Shown: in pieces, positions 36,346 to 49,057 of the stretch
Position numbering within the stretch: position 1 is the stretch's first letter
Layout: each line of letters begins with the position of its first letter
Made by a program: the position numbers and the translations under genes
The notes under the pieces: generated by a model
The model's input: only the letters and a program-made list of their open reading frames with translations
What the model was told of the DNA's origin: nothing
Database searches by the model: none
Assembly: GCA_963932465.1 (NCBI GenBank)
Contig: OZ010789.1
Coordinates: forward strand, 596,103,068 to 596,167,067
DNA: 64,000 nucleotides
Origin: Maratus speciosus
Taxonomy: Eukaryota > Arthropoda > Arachnida > Araneae > Salticidae
Direction of reading: 5' to 3'

Positions 36346-39095
36346 GCTAGTAAAATAAAATAATTAACACGAGATGAAAAAAAATAAAGAGATTAATTTT
36401 AAATTAACAATTAACAAATTTTACCTACAAGTTTATTTACACAAAAATACACAATCATAACTGAAGATGTACACTCGATGTCATATCAGTATATTTTTGG
36501 TTTGTAGCCATTTAAAGAATTTCATTTGTAAAAATATCTACGTTGGTGGAATTGAAATGTGCAACATATTGCATGTTCGAAATATCATAAAGTTGCAATT
36601 TCCTATAAAACACACTCATAATCAATTTCAAATATTAAAAATGCATAATGATAGACACTGTCATCAATATTCATAGCAACTTATTCATAGATGAAAAGAT
36701 GGCAAAATGACAAACTTAGTTTTGTTCGCTTTCTTATGTGTAGTAGCGCCAGACCTGATGCACGATAGATCCTTACAGGGTCAAAGATTTGTTTCAATGC
36801 AACCTGCAAGTTGTTGTAAGTCTGTGATCAATTTTCAAATGTGTTGTTGTAATTTTTTTAATCTCACAGTAGAACAATTAGTTATCTATGATGTTTAAAT
36901 CTCTCATAAAGATATCCTTATAATAAACTCATATAACTAACTTATAAAGTAAAACTTCATACAAACTATAGACATTGCTTACAATTGAAAGTTATAATGA
37001 TAAACATACACATCAAACAAATATGTCGATGGCAGAACAGGAGTAAGATTGTAAGGATGGTACAGAATATTATTACAGGAAATACTACATTATCTGTAGA
37101 TAACAGATGCTCTGAGTTGAATCTGGTTTCAATGCTTCATGTTTAAAATTATGCTCATTACGATTTTAGGTTGGGATGTAACCACATGTCCTAACGATAT
37201 GTTTTTTGCGCTTGCGTTTTCAATTTCAACATGTTTTAAATGAAATGCATGTTTGTTTCATGTTGTAAATTGTGCTGATTAAATTTAATAACTACCTTCA
37301 TAAATAATTTTATTTATCCATAATATTTTCTCCTTGTGTGCGCTTGATGACGAAAATGACTTTCCTGTAGAGAGCTTTTTTTGTTCACCCTTTAAAAACA
37401 GGTGAAAATATTTTTTTAAATTAAACATTAAACTTATAATTCTTCCACGTCTCTTTATTTTTTATAGGTTCTATCCCAAAGTGTTGCTAAAATCTTAAAA
37501 AGAATGAAAAGAGCCAATTGAAGAGTATCTGAACAAAAAAGAAAAGCTCGAAGCAAACAAATTTTGTTTTGGAAGTTACCAGTCTCTTTTTCAAATGTTC
37601 CTCACATTCAAGTAAACTGTGAATTGTACTTTTTAATACGGGGGCTGGGAAGGGAGGGGGGGATTGGGAAAGTTTCTTTCAAATTAGTAAAATTGGGTTA
37701 ATTTAGCTTTTGCTTGTTCCGAGGTAAGGACAATTAATTCTATCCAGTTACCATACTGATTTCTACGAAACGGAGCTGCTTAAAAAGTTTTTTTGGACAT
37801 AAATAGCGTATCATAATTTTAAAAATTGAAATTTATCTTAGTAAGACGATATTTAAACATTTTATCCAAATGATTTCATTAACAATTTACAGGATTTTTT
37901 TATGAGAATAAGTGAGTTTATGTTTAATAATTTTGAAATTCAAAAATAGATTTGAAACTATAGCTATTATGCGCACATTTATCCCCAGGAATAAAGGTAG
38001 CTCTTTTTACGATATCATGTACCTACTTACTCTCAATATTATATATGCTTAAAAAGTATTATTATTTTAAAAATATGTTTTAATTGTCGTTAAATGCATG
38101 TTACATAATTCTGAAATTAGCACTTTTTGTTATTGAAATACAAATTTAGAAAAGTTTAGTAACACGTTTAAAACATTTCAATAAGGATTATTTTATAAAA
38201 TAAAATTTATGTAAAACTTATCAGTGATAATCTTTATCCATGAAAACGTACGTTGCATAACTCAATGATTAATGTACAATTAGAGTTTAGAAATCTAGCA
38301 TAATAGTTTATGTTCCTATTCATCATGAACATTTGACATTAAATTAAATCATTAAATTTTAACTATCATTTACTTCTCAAGACCTAGTCCACCGCATGTA
38401 TATAGAATTTAAATGTTATAATGTAATTATCAATTAATTGTTATTAAGCAACTTTAAAAGGTATACATAAATTAGTTCAGTGAGACATGGCCAAGCATTC
38501 TTTTGGAGAGATAAAATTTTTTATTCGTACAGATGTCATACAAGCATTTTTGACCATCTCCACTATCTTTGACTCTAATTTTCAATAATGGGGTAGTTTA
38601 TGGTGTATCTGTAAGATAAATCAAATGTGTATTGAAATACAATGGTATTTTTAAATTTAGTAAACCAGTTAACTGAAACTATCACTATTTTAAATATTAA
38701 AAACATTTTCTATCCGTTCTTTATGTAATTATATTCTTTCTTCACAGAGTGCATTTATTTTTATCTGTGTATGCTGTGTTTATTTTTCAATCAAATCAGT
38801 CTAATATGTCGGATTTCTTCTTTTTTATTTCTGATCACACAACATCATTTTTTGATAATATGTGAAAAATTCAGAGCGTATTTACAAATGACACACTCCA
38901 AATAAGCAATAAAATTTTTAATGTGTTATAGGATTTTTGACACGTCGAAAAAAGAAAACAATGATGACAATTTATGTTGGGTTGTATCTTAAAAACTCTA
39001 GATTACAAAAACACAATTGTTGTAGCTGATACTAGATACATGTTTCTTCTTTCATTTTATAAATTTTTAAGTTCATAACTGGAAATATAAGTTGT
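36346..39095. other. AT-rich intergenic DNA
   Basis: No gene accepted. A G-rich run at 37640-37667 with four tracts of at least three G is the only notable site. Confidence 0.6.
37640..37667 (+). other. G-quadruplex-type motif
   Basis: GGGGG, CT, GGG, AA, GGG, A, GGGGGGG then ATTGGG: at least four G-tracts with 1-3 nt loops. Confidence 0.7.
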
Positions 39096-39106
39096 TATAG
39101 GAGTTT

Positions 39107-39641
39107 TTAATAAACTTTATAATATACTTATATCTACTTAAAAGGTGACACAAACATGTAAAAATATTATTTAATGCAACCCGAGATCTATCGAACACAC
39201 ACGCCTTCATTTTCAAAGGGAAAAAAGATGACTGACTGAATAGAAATACATTTTAAAAACAAAAACAAAACTAGTATGCATGCGCAATCGGAGTTCAGTC
39301 CATTTCTCTGCAGAGGGGTGAAAAGATCAGTACATATTATCAGGAGGTCTTGAAATATTTAAGATATTGGCGAATATTATAGGAAAGGACATCGTTACAA
39401 AGCATCGTTACATCGTTACTCTGCAGAGAAATGGACTGAACTTGCATGCATACTGCGCATGATTGCGCATGCATACTAGTTTCGTTTTTGTTTTTAAAAT
39501 GGATTTCTATTAAGTCAGTCATCTTTTTTCCCTCTGAAAATGAACGCGTGTGTTCGAAGGATCTCGGGTTGCATTAAATAATATTTTTATATGTTTGTGT
39601 CACCTTTTAAGTAGTTATAAGTATATTATAAAGTGTATTAA
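39107..39641. mobile_element. Foldback element, ~215-bp arms at about 93% identity
   Basis: Left arm 39107-39318 and right arm 39412-39641 are inverted copies (landmarks TTATAATATACTTATA, ACTTAAAAGGTGACACAAAC, ATGCAACCCGAGATC, AAAGATGACTGACT, TTCAGTCCATTTCTCTGCAG). The right arm carries an extra 18-20-bp GCATGCATACTGCGCATG-type duplication. The loop, about 95 bp, repeats CATCGTTAC. A direct repeat TATAGGAGTTTTTAA is present at 39096-39110 and again at 39697-39711, about 55 bp beyond the right arm. No coding. Confidence 0.85.
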
Positions 39642-39711
39642 TAACAAGGTGAAAATTTCCTTCACGGCACTAGTGTTTAAAACAGTGTTTTGACTCTATA
39701 GGAGTTTTTAA

Positions 39712-40465
39712 ACTTGTCGAGCAAAAATTTTGAATCACAGATTGCGCGCATGATTGGAAAAGAATTTTTGCATCTAACCAAAATTTGTATCATATATAAT
39801 TATACTTCACAGATAATTATACATGAGAGTCTTCTGATGATACTCAACTTAAACAAAATGTTTATTTATAGCCTCATTATGATTTAAAACAAAACTATCT
39901 TGCTTACATAAAATGTTCTAAAATTTAGCAATATGTTACAAGAAAATAAAAAAATTAATGAAAAAAATGAAAATTCAGATTCACTTTATGGAACCTAACA
40001 AAAACTCTATATCCTGATACTTTCGTGAAAAAATATTGAAATTATGTTTAATCACCCTTAATTGAAATTATGTTTCAAAATAATATTTTGAGAAAAAGGA
40101 CTTTAAAGTTCTCTCTTTGAAAATATTCCATATTTAAAATTTTTTAAGAGTGTCATTCATTTTGTTTTAAAGTATTCCAAAATTATGGCTCTTTAATATA
40201 TGTAAAATTGTATATATATTGAAAGATTAAATATTTTGCATGTTTCAAAGTCCTTTGACCTTTCTTAAACAATATGCGAATTCTAACAGTGCAATGTTAC
40301 ATCATCAAATAAAACAATACGAATTTATTCATCAATGCATAGAATTTAATTACAATATGGGCAGAATATTCGCAACATTAATAATAATGTACAGCAGTCT
40401 GTAACTGTTGGAACAAACACATCATTATTACATCATAATAATTAACATCACAAGTTATGACAGCG
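39712..40465. other. AT-rich intergenic DNA
   Basis: Nothing recognised. Confidence 0.65.
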
Positions 40466-40800
40466 GATCTGGTTGAATTTTATTTATTATCAACCATTCT
40501 GATAAAACTTAATTTGCAGAAACATAATAGTGGATCGGATTAGAAAGCGGTTAAGTTTAATTTTACATTATGATATTTAGCCTATTGAGAAAGTAATTCC
40601 TTATTATACAAGTAATTTAAAATCATTACAGATCCTGTTTTTCTTTAATCTAGTATCAACCGTTCTGTTAAAACTTAATTTGCAGAAACATAAAGGAGGA
40701 TCCGATTAGCAAATGTTTAATTTTAATTTTACATTGTGATATTTAACTTATTGAAAAAGTAATTCATTATTATATAAGTAATTTAAAATCATTAACATTA
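40466..40800. repeat. 166-bp tandem duplication
   Basis: Two adjacent units with ATCAACCATTCTGATAAAAC / ATCAACCGTTCTGTTAAAAC at 40489 and 40655, TTAATTTGCAGAAACATAA, and AGTAATTTAAAATCATTA at 40611 and 40777. Identity is about 85-88% by eye. Confidence 0.85.
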
Positions 40801-41120
40801 TAATTTAAAAATTTAAGTTATGGGATAATAAAATACTGTTCATTTGTAGATGTGTCATCATGAGCTATTCTTTAAAACATTCCCATTTTCATATTTTAAC
40901 TTGAATTTTAAAAGTTTTTCTGAAATAGCTTCAAAATGGTTGCAATTTGATTACTTCCATTGTTGCATTGTAAAGAGAAATAATAAGACTTATTTGTCTT
41001 TATTAATGCCATTTTCTCATAAGAATTTAAAATATTTTTTTTTAAATATTTGAACAGAAAATGAGGTCACGCTTTAAAAGAAAGGCATTATTCCTCATAA
41101 ATTTCTTACAACTCAATATA

Positions 41121-41170
<50 letters not shown>

Positions 41171-42122
41171 ATTGAGGGATTGGCGAAACGCTTCAGTAAG
41201 TGAAGTTGACGTCATATGTAATACAAAACGACCATTTTCTTTGATAAAACTAAATATTTCACTGCAAACGCGTGTAAAAGACATATTTTTTTTAATTTGC
41301 TGGTAATAACATTAGATTCTCAAGTCAAGTGTGCGAATGTCCACATGCAATTTTTAACTGACAAAACTCACTTCCAGACGGAAAATATTATTAATATCCA
41401 AATAGCATAAAAATATTTTTTAAATAGAGAGTATAGATATGAAAAGTACTTATATAAATTTTGAAACGGTGAAAATGGTGTTAGGTCAAGATTTCATTGG
41501 GGTGGTTTTTTTTTTAATGATTGTTTCAATGTAAAATCATTTTTGATGATTTTTCATTCTATAATAAAAGCCTCAATTGATAACTTCATCAAAGTTACTT
41601 ATCTTGATTACATATACTAAATACAGTTTAATATTACAATATTTTGAACAGTTGAAGTTTATGGAAATAGTACTCTCATGATTTTAGGGTAAAAATCATA
41701 TTTGTTTTAAGAGTCAGACAAACTAATTTAAGTAAGATTCGTTATTGTAATTATGTTATAGGTTCATTATAAATTCAATGTAACAGTTCCTTTTTAAACA
41801 TTTCATTTCGTCGAAATTCGACGAGCTCTACTTCTTCAGTAGTTTTATAACACAATGCTGTTATTTTAATCATCTGCCCTGACCGAAACGAAAACTAATA
41901 TACTGTGCAATATTATTTGGGACTCTTCATTTACTATGGCAAATATTAAAAACATTCTCTAAATACAACTACAAAAATACTTGCAATATTATATTCTAAT
42001 TTTTATACGAGTTACCCATTATTATGTCCAATCGGATGATCTACTACCAAGAGTAAACTTCAAGTCATTCAAAAATTAAATAAAGAAAAAATAATTGTAA
42101 CTTAATAGATTACAACGACCAT
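40801..42122. other. AT-rich intergenic DNA with TA and poly-T runs
   Basis: At 41117-41166, a (TA)n run is followed by about 27 T residues. The remainder holds no recognised feature. Confidence 0.6.
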
Positions 42123-42335
42123 TTGGAATTCATTTCGTCCACAAAATTCCGTCGCATCCTCTTCAACAACAGATCGCAAAGATCAAACATTAGACGACCA
42201 AAACCTTCATCGATAAACTCTCCAAGTCCCGTTTCGAGAAGAAAAACAGTTTACAAATCCAAAGCAGTTCCACGGAATCATCCAAAGATTGCAAAATCCA
42301 AATTACCTAGGTTGACCTCAATTTTTCCCGGTTAG
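42123..42335 (+). CDS. Unrecognised 70-codon basic frame
   Basis: The frame starts MEFISSTKFRR and is rich in Arg, Lys, Ser and Pro (for example INSPSPVSRRK). Local base composition is less AT-rich than its surroundings, which is why it is listed. No domain, signal peptide or membrane segment is visible and no splice signals define an exon. It may be a decayed exon or chance. Confidence 0.12.
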   Translation: MEFISSTKFRRILFNNRSQRSNIRRPKPSSINSPSPVSRRKTVYKSKAVPRNHPKIAKSKLPRLTSIFPG

Positions 42336-42457
42336 AATTGACTGATTGTAAAACACCGTTGCTAGTGGATTGGAGCCCCTCGAGACATGGCCTTTTACTA
42401 TCAATTGATTAAACATTAGATTGTTTCCTTTTTCGCGTTCGTCTTTTATTATGTAAT

Positions 42458-42572
42458 CGATTTTCATGGGCTACACAATCAGTTGATGACCTCGATTTTC
42501 ATGGGCTCCATAATCAGTTGAAGACCTCGGTTTTCATGGCCTGCATAATGTGTTGAAGACCTCGATTTTTGC
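42458..42572 (+). repeat. 35-bp minisatellite, three units plus a partial
   Basis: Units start at 42458, 42493, 42528 and 42563 with CGATTTTCATGGGCT or a close variant, then ATAATCAGTTGAAGACCT. The period of 35 is not a multiple of three, which argues against a coding repeat. Confidence 0.9.
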
Positions 42573-43552
42573 TTTGCAAGACGATTTTCATTTCGGCGTC
42601 GCTCTTTGGCTTTGGATTTTTTCATATCTAAAAATTTGCGCCTACCCATTTTGTAACTTTTTCAATTTTTAAAGATTTTATTCCTTTCGATTAGCTATTC
42701 AAATAAAAATTCTAAGAATAAGTTCTAAGACCAAAGTAAAGAACATCGTTGAATTTCGTTAAAAAAATGAAATGCGAGCATCATTTGGACCCATTCTCGA
42801 CCGAAAACAACAACAATTTCGAAATAGTTAAAAAATAAATCTCAATTAAATTTCCGAAGGAATCGTTTTTTTTTTTTTACATACGTCAGGGAAGTTAAGT
42901 TTGAACGTCACTTTAACCGATGGAAGCTATTTATAGGCACTCGGATAAAACCAAACGCAGGAAAACATTTCGCACGCATTTACATTATACTACATTGAAA
43001 TAGTTTTCAATTTAATACAAATTGAAAATAAATGTAGAGTTTTTTTATTCGCAAGAAAAAAGCCCCAATAACGTTTGGGGTTTCATTTTCAATTCGAATT
43101 CAGTTTTGGTTATCCAAAACAGTCAAGGTTGTATTGAAATATAAAATATTGCTGTACTTTTATTTTAGCCGGGCACAATTTTTGCTAATAGCATTTTTTT
43201 TTTCACAAGTAGTAGCTTTTACATTTTGCATTTGTAAAATATGAACAATTTTTTCATGTTTAAATGAAATGTTTTATTTACGATATTATTGTTATTATTA
43301 TTATTTTTAGCATTTTAAATGAAATTAGGGAATGTCATGTAATTTATATGTATTTTAAATGAAATTAATGGAATAAGAATATGCTATGGGTAAAATATTT
43401 ATCGATTTATCAGAAGTGAACGTCAAACATTTCATACTCATATTGAAATAATGTACTGATATTGAAATTAGTCTGTAGTATACGAAATGGAACATTTAAT
43501 TATGTTATAATCGCTCTTCTCGTTCAACAAAAATAATTGATTTGAGAATTTG
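42573..43552. other. AT-rich intergenic DNA
   Basis: Nothing recognised. Confidence 0.6.
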
Positions 43553-43800
43553 TAATGCATGGCAATGCATATTATAGATCCACTTGAGGATTTTTTTTAA
43601 ACGGAAACAATACATCGTATGCAGTGGCCAGCATTTTTTCCTCATTTAAATTTAATGGAACAAATCTCGGGCACTGTCGGATGGCGCATTGGAGTGAGAG
43701 CATGCATGTGTTAGCTATCGGGACTTATAAAATTCCTTGTTGAAAACTGACCAGAGTTCCCCAAACTCTTATGGACAACCGAGTCACATTCATGGACAAT
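43553..43800 (+). pseudogene. Relic of a Tc1-like transposase C-terminus
   Basis: With shifts and a stop, the plus strand reads EDFF-stop-TETIHRMQWPAFF, then PHLNLMEQ and later TRVPQTLMDN. These match in order the DD34E catalytic-domain end of Tc1 transposases: the WPA-SPDLNPIE block with the third acidic residue, then the IPQ-L block. It has at least one stop (43589-43600) and frameshifts between blocks. The upstream catalytic region and TIRs are not visible. It is more diverged than the copy at 47586-49020 and from a different lineage or much older. Confidence 0.75.
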
Positions 43801-46800
43801 TTATGTCTAAGTTTTCATTGTTCGAGGGGAACTTACATCATATATAAAGCATTCTTTCTCTTTAAACTGCATATTTTTTGCTATTTAGAAATAGGAAAAT
43901 TCATACACTGTAGAGCTTCTTTTTCATCTTGACATCATTATAAATAGTTAAAATTCCGATAGACGATTTTTTCCTTTTCTTTTTCTGCGTTACTTTCAAT
44001 TTACGTATGCATTTAAATTTATACCCAAGTGCGTTCCTCTTCATGGTTCCTTCACTTTTTGTTACTTTCTTAATTTCTTTAAACAGTGTGCATGAGTTAT
44101 ATTTATGGGATTTGGTAATTCACCCATTTAGTTTACTAATTTTCGTAGTTTTAAATTGTACGCTTTATTAATTAATTAAAGATAGCATCTTAATTTTCTA
44201 TCTGGTAAGAAATTATTGTTAAATCTATGTACTAAGTTATATCCCCCTTTGAGGGACATTCTAGCTCTAATATTGATTATTTCAGAAATCTTTTCTTTTA
44301 TGGAATAATTTAACATTCCCCTCCTATTTATGCATGATGGATTATAACGTCATCTATGCTATATATATATATATATATGCGTGTGTGCGTATAGTTCATG
44401 GTGTACAGTATGATCATTGGACTTTTTTTAATATCAAACTATGAATTAAAAATAAGAGAGCACACATTTCTTTTATTTTATTAGGTTAAAAAATCATTTA
44501 AGTTTCATACGGCAACAATTCTTTTTAAATTAGGGAAGTTTACATATTATAAAACTTTATACATTCATTCACGCAAATATTCATTAAATAGCTGAAATTT
44601 ACTTCAAAGTTAATTTCGCTTCCTTAAACGCGCAGTTAATATTTTGAAGTTTCTAATATTTTAGTATATAAGGCGAAAATTTCTATAAAATAACCTTATC
44701 AGTATTTAAAATATTACAGCTTATTAAGCATGAAACCTTTGTCTTTAAAAGTACTGCAATGAAAGTTAATTATGCTTAATTATCAAGCAGCTTTCTGCTT
44801 TTAAAACCAACATTTGGGATGATACATTTATAGACTTCAAAACTATTAAAATCGATTTTATATTTCGTAACCTAAATTACAATGACATCTTGCATAAAAT
44901 TAAATTTTACACACGATAAATATTTATTTCTTTTTAATTAGTGTACATGAATTATGAACATATTGTACATGATACAAAAAAATAATAATTAAATAACATT
45001 TAAAGTGAAAAAAAGTAGCTAACATTTAAAATTTAAAATATAAAAGTAAAGATTTATTTTGTAGAGATATGTGATTTATTATTTTGACATGGAAATTATC
45101 CCGATCCTCATTTGTAAAAGCTACAAAGAAAAATCTTGAAAAAAAAACTGAAGTTTTTGTAACTGTAGTAATTTGAACAAATTTATATAACACGACAGTT
45201 TTTTTCTTTTTATCCAGTTATTTAACTCAAACTGTATTTTGTATATAAAGTTTGAATTTTGTAACCAATTTTTAACGCACTTTCTGATATGCTAGGATGA
45301 AAAAAAATATGTTCACGGGTGTATTTTCGATGAAAATAGTTTTACAACATAATTATAAATTAATACATTAATTATAACCATTTTCCGGTGACAAATCGCT
45401 AAATATTATCTGTAACTCGCACAATATCATGCGAGTTGAAATAACAATGGATTTACTTATTCTCCAATAAACTCTCGTCAAAATAGGTCAATGTCCGTGA
45501 AACTGCAATACTGAAACATTTAAAAGTTTTAAAAGTAATAGTAAATTATAGATACAAAGTGACAAGTGTAATATTTAAAAAATAATACACATCTATCTAT
45601 CAATTAATATTTTAATATAAGTTAATTTGCGATAGTTAATATACGGTAAGAAATCTATTTAAAATCCTCAAATTATAGTTTAATTAATATTTTTTCTTTC
45701 CTGTCAGTCGCGTGAAGAATTATTCTTAATGCTATCAAGGTTCACAGAAAGCAAGTATTGTCTTAATTAAATACATATAATACTTATACAGTTAAAATAT
45801 CTTCAGTACTGTTAAAGTTGTGAAAATAAATCAGGGTTTTGTTGAGTCTTCATTTTTGAGCAAGTAACTGGATTGCAAACCAGTTTGTTGCACAAAGAAA
45901 TATTTGCTGTAGTGTGTACTACAATTGCTTAACCAATTAGGAAATGCGCCACATACACGTGCTGAACAGGATGCACAATATCCTTGAATTTGAGCACCAC
46001 TATTCCCGAAAGGCACATTTCTCCTCATTTAATGGTGAAATTTCAGCAATCGAAATGAATTTCAAAGGGTGTTCGACGCGGAATTTTTATATTTTTCCTT
46101 TGATTTCTGTACCATTGTATTTTCATTACACTTGATTTAAACAAAATAATTATAACATGATTTTCCAAAGCACCGCATCATTTGTTTCATAAAATGAATA
46201 AAAAAATCCAAATTTTATGAAATTAATAATAAATTATCTTTTAAATACAAGGAAAAAATGTTAAGCACATAAAATAAGTGTTTCTATTATATTTCCAAAA
46301 ACGAAAGATTTTTTTATGTTTCGCCATTTAAATTTTGGAAAAATTATTAAAAATGCGGATAACATATCTTTTAAAAGTTACATTATTATACATTTAATTT
46401 TCAATCTTATGTTTTTTTTCTACCAACACTTTCGCTTTTTACATTGAAAATCTAAATGACGGTTCTTATGAATAGAAGTATATAAATATTTTTTCCACTA
46501 AAAAATAAAAAGATGAATATCTAGATTAAAAATTTTAATAAACGTAGTTTTAAATATATATATATCAATTGTATATGGTTTTAAAAAGAAAATAAATGAA
46601 AATAGCAGAATTTTTCTATCACACAACGCTTTTCTTTTTTTTTCTTTTATATTTTAGAACAAGAGAGTATTACCCGAGTTGTATTTATAAAAAGAAAAAT
46701 GATTTCTATTTCCTGAAACTTTTTGATAATATATTTTTTTCTTATTACTTACAGTTTATTAGTCTTTAAAAAAATTCAAAAACAGAAAAATAAATTTGCT

Positions 46801-47369
46801 TTAAATTGATTTTGATGAAAAAACAAGAACATAACCTTACTTTTTATGTGTGACCTTATATTTTTACTTTGTATCTGCTTTTAAAATAAACATATTTTTA
46901 TCCTAGCAAAAGAAGAAATCTATATTAACTTTTCGGTTAAACACGTTTTTATTTCTTTAAATATATTAGGTTTTTTTTTTTTTCTGAAGATTTCTCTTCC
47001 GAATAAATTTCTGTTATTTATACACAAACAGTGTAATTTTAAAAAAAGTTTTTTCTTTTAAATTCATTTCTTTTTTCAAATCTAGCAAATAAAATTACAA
47101 ATTTATTTTTTTTTCATCATATGGTGATCGTTACATAAAAAAGACAACTGACTGATGTCAAGATTAATTGATCGGTATTATTTTAGTATTTGTGCTTTGT
47201 GTGTGTGTGTGTGTGTGTGTGTGGAGTACTTGGTTATAAAAAAAAAGTACACGTGTTGCAACATTGTTTATGAAGTAATCTCTCTTTTATTGCTACTAGA
47301 AAATCCAACCCGTATCTCTTAGGTGTCAGATTACAGGAGAAAACCATATTTTAAGATCTAATTTTTGCA

Positions 47370-47420
<51 letters not shown>

Positions 47421-47489
47421 ATTTGCACATGTAATATATGTATATATATATTAAATAACATATATAATTTGCACATTTAAAAAAATATA
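43801..47489. other. AT-rich intergenic DNA with microsatellites
   Basis: Contains (TA)n at 44360-44380, (TG)n at 47199-47223 and (TA)n at 47373-47417. Overlapping frames at 45831-46028 (minus, several Cys) and 45944-46135 (plus) lack any family signature. Confidence 0.6.
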
Positions 47490-47530
47490 TATATGTATAA
47501 ATAGTAAATACTATTCCATTAATGATTGCG

Positions 47531-47575
<45 letters not shown>

Positions 47576-47585
47576 TATATATATA
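47490..47585 (+). repeat. Left outer inverted repeat plus (TA)n tract
   Basis: TAGTAAATACTATT then CATTAATGATTGCGCAATATAT, followed by a TA tract. The reverse complement of the same order (TA tract, TTGCGCAATCATTAATG, then TAGTATTACTTACTA) lies at 59208-59262. About 40 bp pair with one small indel. Confidence 0.7.
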
Positions 47586-49020
47586 CACTGCTCAAAACAA
47601 TTAAAGGATATTTGAAGTTTTATATAAAATAAAGATATAAACGAAATTTTTTTTGCCGAAAATAGAAGAAGAGAATCACAAATGCAAAATTTTCTAGTTT
47701 TCAAACTGTGGAGTATGCAAATTTTGAGTTCGACGTCAAAAACGTCGCTTCAGCGGCAGCGAATGAAATTTGACTTTCAACTGGATAAAAGAGAATGAAG
47801 ACAAGGATGATCGGCATTCAGTGATTGCTTTGTTTCGATGAGTACGATGTCTCAGCGAAGTCATTTGACAGATTCTGAACCTTTGAGAATTGTTGGTAGG
47901 TTAGAAGGGGGCCAAACTCAAGCCGAAGTAGCGAAAGCCATTGTAGTGTCACAAAGTGTCATTTCCAGGGTCTGGAACCGTTTTTTGGAGAGTGGATGTG
48001 CAGGCCGAAGACCAGGGCGTGGTCGTAGACGGACAACAACGCCCAATGAAGATCGGTATTTAGCGTTAACAGCTCGGAGACACCGAACCATGAACGCTAC
48101 TCTTCTCCAACAACAACTTCACTCGGCTACAGGCACCACGATTTCAACTCAGACTGTCCGAAACCGGCTCCATGCTGTAGGTCTGTATGCTCGCCGACCG
48201 AAGGTATGTGTTAGATTAACATCAAGGCATCGTCGCGACCGCAGGGAGTGGGCAACCGAGCATGTCAACTGGAGGAGAAATGAATGGAGCAATATTCTGT
48301 TTTCTGACGAGTCCCTTTTTCTGTGCATCCAGATAATAGGCGTATTTTCATCTGGAGGAACCGTGGCAGTAGGAATAATCCTGCGTTCGTGCACGAAAGT
48401 GTCAGATTCGGCGGACCTATCCTCAGACCTATTGTAGTCCCTTACGCTGCAGCAATCGGAGATAACTTCATTTTAATGGACGATAACTGCAGGCCACATC
48501 GTGCAATTGTGGTGGAGGATTTCCTTTTCGAGGAAGGAATCGTTCGAATGGAATGGCCAGCGTGTTCTCCAGACATGAATCCAATCGAGCACGTTTGGAA
48601 CGCTCTAGGAAGACGAGTTTCTGGCCGCCAACAACCCCCACAAACTCTCCAAAAACTAGAAAGAGCTCTTCTGGAAGAGTGAGGCAGAATACCCCAACTC
48701 GTCATTAATAGCCTCATTGGGTCCATGCCTCAAAGGTGTTCAACGTTGCTGGCCGCCCGTGGAAACCATACCCCCTACTGAAAATGATTTTCTTTGAAGA
48801 AAACACTTTTTCTTATTCTTTTTTTCTCATATGCACAAATTGTGTTTTTTTCCTTTAGTACACAAATGCGCAATAAAATGCATTTTTTTTCTGCCAAACA
48901 TGTGTAATTTATTCTCATATAACCTACTATGTCTGTCGACCATGTATCAATCAGCTAAACAGTTTACCAGATACAAAATCCACCTAAAACTGCAATATCC
49001 TTTAATTGTTTTGAGTAGTG
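47586..49020 (+). mobile_element. Tc1/mariner DD34E transposon, 1435 bp
   Basis: The element begins CACTGCTCAAAACAATTAAA and ends with the inverse TTTAATTGTTTTGAGTAGTG. The TIRs match for about 27 bp with one difference and weakly beyond. The target duplication is TA (47584-47585 and 49021-49022), and the insertion point is inside a TA microsatellite. It encodes one disrupted transposase. The TIRs look intact, so it might still be mobilised in trans by a related enzyme; that is inference. Confidence 0.95.
47838..48682 (+). pseudogene. Tc1-like transposase, frameshifted and internally deleted
   Basis: Function in the family: cut-and-paste transposition by a DDE nuclease. The first frame (47838-48437) gives 199 codons: two helix-turn-helix regions (about residues 8-55 and 70-120) joined by a GRRPGRGRRR AT-hook-like linker, then the first catalytic Asp in FSDES (residue 157). 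A 1-nt shift near 48310-48325 moves reading to a second frame (48323-48682), with Asp in MDDNCRPHR and Glu in SPDMNPIE exactly 34 residues apart (DD34E). Between VRFGG and PILRP about 40 residues usual in the family are missing in frame. The frame stops at TGA (48680-48682), where the family normally continues through a Trp codon; similarity to family ends continues to about 48780. Confidence 0.93.
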
Positions 49021-49057
49021 TATATATGTATGTATATATATGTATACATCTATTGCG

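Noticed and set aside
36707..36898. 63-codon frame with hydrophobic start and Cys pairs, resembling a small secreted protein
   Set aside because: No signal-cleavage context, no splice or promoter evidence, Cys pattern matches no family I know, and composition is that of the AT-rich background.
45831..46028. Minus-strand 65-codon frame with several Cys
   Set aside because: Overlaps an equally long frame on the other strand; no domain pattern.
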